This document shows positions 4,498 to 6,161 of a stretch of DNA of 6,161 nucleotides, in pieces. A program made the position numbers and the translations under genes. The DNA comes from Dialister sp. UBA7295 (GTDB taxonomy: Bacteria > Bacillota > Negativicutes > Veillonellales > Dialisteraceae). The DNA lies in assembly GCA_002471975.1 (NCBI GenBank), contig DKQZ01000055.1:1-6161 (forward strand). Reading direction: 5' to 3'. The notes below the pieces were generated by a model that saw nothing but the letters and a program-made list of their open reading frames with translations, had not been told where the DNA came from and searched no databases. Each line of letters opens with the position of its first letter. The first letter of the stretch is position 1.

Positions 4498-4522
4498 CTT
4501 TCGGAAAATGGGAGGAACACAC

Positions 4523-5908
4523 ATGTTAGCAGACGTATTGAATCAGATCGACAGCATCGTATGGGGTCCCTGGCTCCTGGTGCTGCTGGTGGGGACGGGT
4601 GTCTACCTGTCCATCCGCCTGGGGTTTCTGCAGGTCATGAAACTGCCCCGGGCCCTGAAGCTCATTTTCTTTGCCAGAAATAAGGGGGATGGAGACATTG
4701 ACTCCTTCAAAGCCCTCTGTACGGCTCTGGCAGCCACTGTGGGCACAGGAAATATTGTAGGTGTGGCGACGGCCATCAAACTCGGCGGTCCGGGAGCCCT
4801 CTTCTGGATGTGGCTTGCTGCCTTCTTCGGCATGGCCACGAAATATTCCGAAGGCTGCCTGGCCGTCAAATTCCGTGACGTCGATGCCAATGGAAATATT
4901 TCCGGCGGCCCCATGTATTACATCGAAATGGGCCTGGGGAAGAAATGGAAACCCCTGGCCGTGGCGTTCTCTATTTTCGGCGTCATGACGGCTATGCTCG
5001 GGAGCGGGACCACCACCCAGATGAATGCCATTATTTCCTCCGTCTACGCAGGATTTGGCGTTTCCACCTATATTACCTGCGCCATCATCACCGTCCTCGT
5101 AGCCATTATCACCTTCGGGGGACTTCAGTCTATTTCCAATACGGCCTCCAAAATCGTGCCTGCCATGGCAGTGATTTACTTTGTCCTCACCGTCATTTTC
5201 CTCGGAATGAATGCAGGAGAACTCCCGAGAGCTATAGGCGAAGTCATTGAAGGAGCCTTCAACGGGACTGCAGCTGTCGGAGGATTTGCCGGAGCTACCA
5301 TTATGCTCACCCTCCGGAGTGGTATCGCCCGGGGACTTTACTCCAATGAATCCGGTCTCGGCTCTGCGCCGATTGTTGCCGCTGCAGCCAAAACAAAATG
5401 GCCCGCCGAACAGGGACTCATCTCCATGACCGGTACCTTCATCGATACCATCATCATCTGTACCCTCACCGGACTCACCATCATCGTCTCCGGCGTATGG
5501 ATGGGACCGGAAAACGGCGCAGCCATGACCCAGTCCGCCTTTGCCACCAGCTATGGCCAGCTGGCTCCTTATATCCTCACCATTTCCCTCACCCTTTTTG
5601 CCTTCACCACCATCATCGGCTGGAACTATTATGGTGAACGGTGCTGGGCCTACCTCTTCGGTACGAAAACCATTAAACTCTACCGTATCGGTTATATCAT
5701 CATCCTTGCCTCTGCGGTCTTCATCAAACTCGAAGCCATCTGGGCCCTGGCCGATATCGTGAACGGTCTCATGGCCATCCCGAACCTCATCGCCCTCCTG
5801 GGTCTCTCCGGAGTCATCGTCGAGGAAACAAGGAAATATTTCTCCCACCTCGAAATCCGGGATGCCAAACTGAAAGCCTATAAAGCTAGAAGAATCGGGA
5901 AGAAATAA
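4523..5908 (+). CDS. Sodium:alanine/glycine symporter, AGCS family
   Basis: This 461-residue polytopic inner-membrane transporter of the alanine/glycine:cation symporter family would import glycine and/or alanine with Na+. Family signatures are clear: the V73-G-T-G-N-I-V-G-V block with the following A-T-A-I-K-L-G-G-P-G-A, G-T-T-T-Q-M-N (T163-N168), and the strongly conserved Y-S-N-E-S-G-L-G-S-A-P (S274-P283). A polar basic C-terminal tail (about 440-461) is cytoplasmic in character. I start at ATG 4523 because GGGAGGAA (4510-4517) lies 5 nt upstream. The frame is open back to 4418, but that ATG lies inside the riboswitch terminator. ATG 4508 is a less likely alternative. Length is normal for the family and no lesion is seen. 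The tandem glycine riboswitch in its leader strongly supports glycine as a physiological substrate. It is probably monocistronic, with a terminator at 5971-6005. Confidence 0.96.
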   Translation: MLADVLNQIDSIVWGPWLLVLLVGTGVYLSIRLGFLQVMKLPRALKLIFFARNKGDGDIDSFKALCTALAATVGTGNIVGVATAIKLGGPGALFWMWLAAFFGMATKYSEGCLAVKFRDVDANGNISGGPMYYIEMGLGKKWKPLAVAFSIFGVMTAMLGSGTTTQMNAIISSVYAGFGVSTYITCAIITVLVAIITFGGLQSISNTASKIVPAMAVIYFVLTVIFLGMNAGELPRAIGEVIEGAFNGTAAVGGFAGATIMLTLRSGIARGLYSNESGLGSAPIVAAAAKTKWPAEQGLISMTGTFIDTIIICTLTGLTIIVSGVWMGPENGAAMTQSAFATSYGQLAPYILTISLTLFAFTTIIGWNYYGERCWAYLFGTKTIKLYRIGYIIILASAVFIKLEAIWALADIVNGLMAIPNLIALLGLSGVIVEETRKYFSHLEIRDAKLKAYKARRIGKK

Positions 5909-5932
5909 TTTTTACTTTTAAAACTGAACAGG

Positions 5933-5967
5933 AATCGTGGTCCATGGTCCGTGGACCGTGATCCGTG
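5933..5967 (+). repeat. Five-unit heptad array after the AGCS gene
   Basis: Five 7-bp units (AATCGTG, GTCCATG, GTCCGTG, GACCGTG, ATCCGTG) span 35 bp starting 24 nt after the stop. They end 3 nt before the terminator. The unit is the same family as at 3434-3468 and as the minus-strand 22-unit array. Confidence 0.85.
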
Positions 5968-5970
5968 AAG

Positions 5971-6005
5971 ATGGGCGCCTTGAAATCATGAGGGCGCCCA
6001 TTTTT
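5971..6005 (+). terminator. Rho-independent terminator of the AGCS gene
   Basis: A perfect 9-bp stem, ATGGGCGCC (5971-5979) with GGCGCCCAT (5993-6001), encloses a 13-nt loop and is followed by T5 (6001-6005). The loop (TTGAAATCATGAG) resembles the loops of the modules at 1768-1798 and 54-114. Confidence 0.92.
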
Positions 6006-6161
6006 ATATGGGGAACTTTCTTCCTCGATGACTTTTGTGTCGGTAATATTTGATCCATTTCGGGGTTGTCGGGAAGGTGGCGGCCTGATGGCCGCGAGTA
6101 TTGAAGTTGGACTTATTTTTGAAAGGAAACTATATGACCGAATGACTTTTGAATCGGGGAT
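6006..6161 (+). other. Terminal intergenic segment with decayed module and possible start at the edge
   Basis: Around 6057-6073 two irregular TCGGG-type units precede the linker AAGGT and a perfect 6-bp hairpin, GCGGCC (6080-6085), loop TGAT, GGCCGC (6090-6095), without a T-tract. TCGGGAAGGTGGCG is shared exactly with the minus-strand module near 54-114. At the right edge AAGGA (6123-6127) precedes ATG 6134, which encodes only Met-Thr-Glu before TGA. That stop overlaps ATG 6142, which is open to the window end. Whether a gene starts at 6142 cannot be judged from 20 bases. Confidence 0.35.

Noticed and set aside
4418..4522. Upstream extension of the AGCS gene to ATG 4418
   Set aside because: That ATG lies inside the riboswitch terminator hairpin with no ribosome site, and the extra 35 residues do not resemble an AGCS N-terminus. 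ATG 4523 has a strong ribosome site.
4526..5848. Long minus-strand frame (440 codons) opposite the AGCS gene
   Set aside because: It is an antisense shadow: composition is dominated by Gly, Asp, Glu and His from the complement of hydrophobic codons, with no recognisable family.

Overview
This window looks like a chromosomal segment of an anaerobic low-to-mid-GC Firmicute, most likely of the Negativicutes (Acidaminococcus/Megasphaera/Dialister-like). That placement is inference, from the protein style, strong Shine-Dalgarno sites, a tandem glycine riboswitch ahead of an AGCS symporter, and short heptanucleotide repeats between genes. No marker gene fixes the genus. Two amino-acid transporters would suit an amino-acid-fermenting anaerobe.

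Layout: 1-321 is non-coding, with degenerate repeats and a -10-rich stretch. 322-1218 is a LysR-family regulator. 1364-1714 is a 116-residue protein I do not recognise. 1715-2138 holds a terminator, inverted repeats and an AT-rich promoter. 2139-3338 is a DAACS/SLC1-type acidic amino acid (or dicarboxylate):cation symporter. 3339-4200 is about 860 bp without a credible gene, filled with 7-bp tandem repeats and terminator hairpins in both orientations. 4201-4522 carries a promoter, a tandem glycine riboswitch and an expression platform. 4523-5908 is an AGCS sodium:alanine/glycine symporter. 5909-6161 holds another repeat-terminator module and a decayed one. All four protein genes are on the + strand. 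The two transporters each have their own promoter and terminator, so they look monocistronic. lysR and the small gene may share a transcript.

The most unusual feature is a recurring module: an array of 7-bp units (RTYCGTG type or GTTATCA type) sits just 5' of a rho-independent terminator hairpin, in the same orientation. Four of these arrays (after the small gene, after the DAACS gene, in the 3.7-kb intergenic region, and after the AGCS gene) each contain five units, 35 bp. One minus-strand array has expanded to 22 units (154 bp). It has a good sigma-70-type promoter upstream and a strong terminator downstream, so it may be the core of a roughly 340-nt non-coding RNA. Decayed members appear near 54-114 and 6057-6095. 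Hairpin loops and linkers are conserved between copies, which points to common descent.

The glycine riboswitch is also notable. Its 3' end can fold into two mutually exclusive terminator-like hairpins that share one strand, so the sign of regulation cannot be read from sequence alone.
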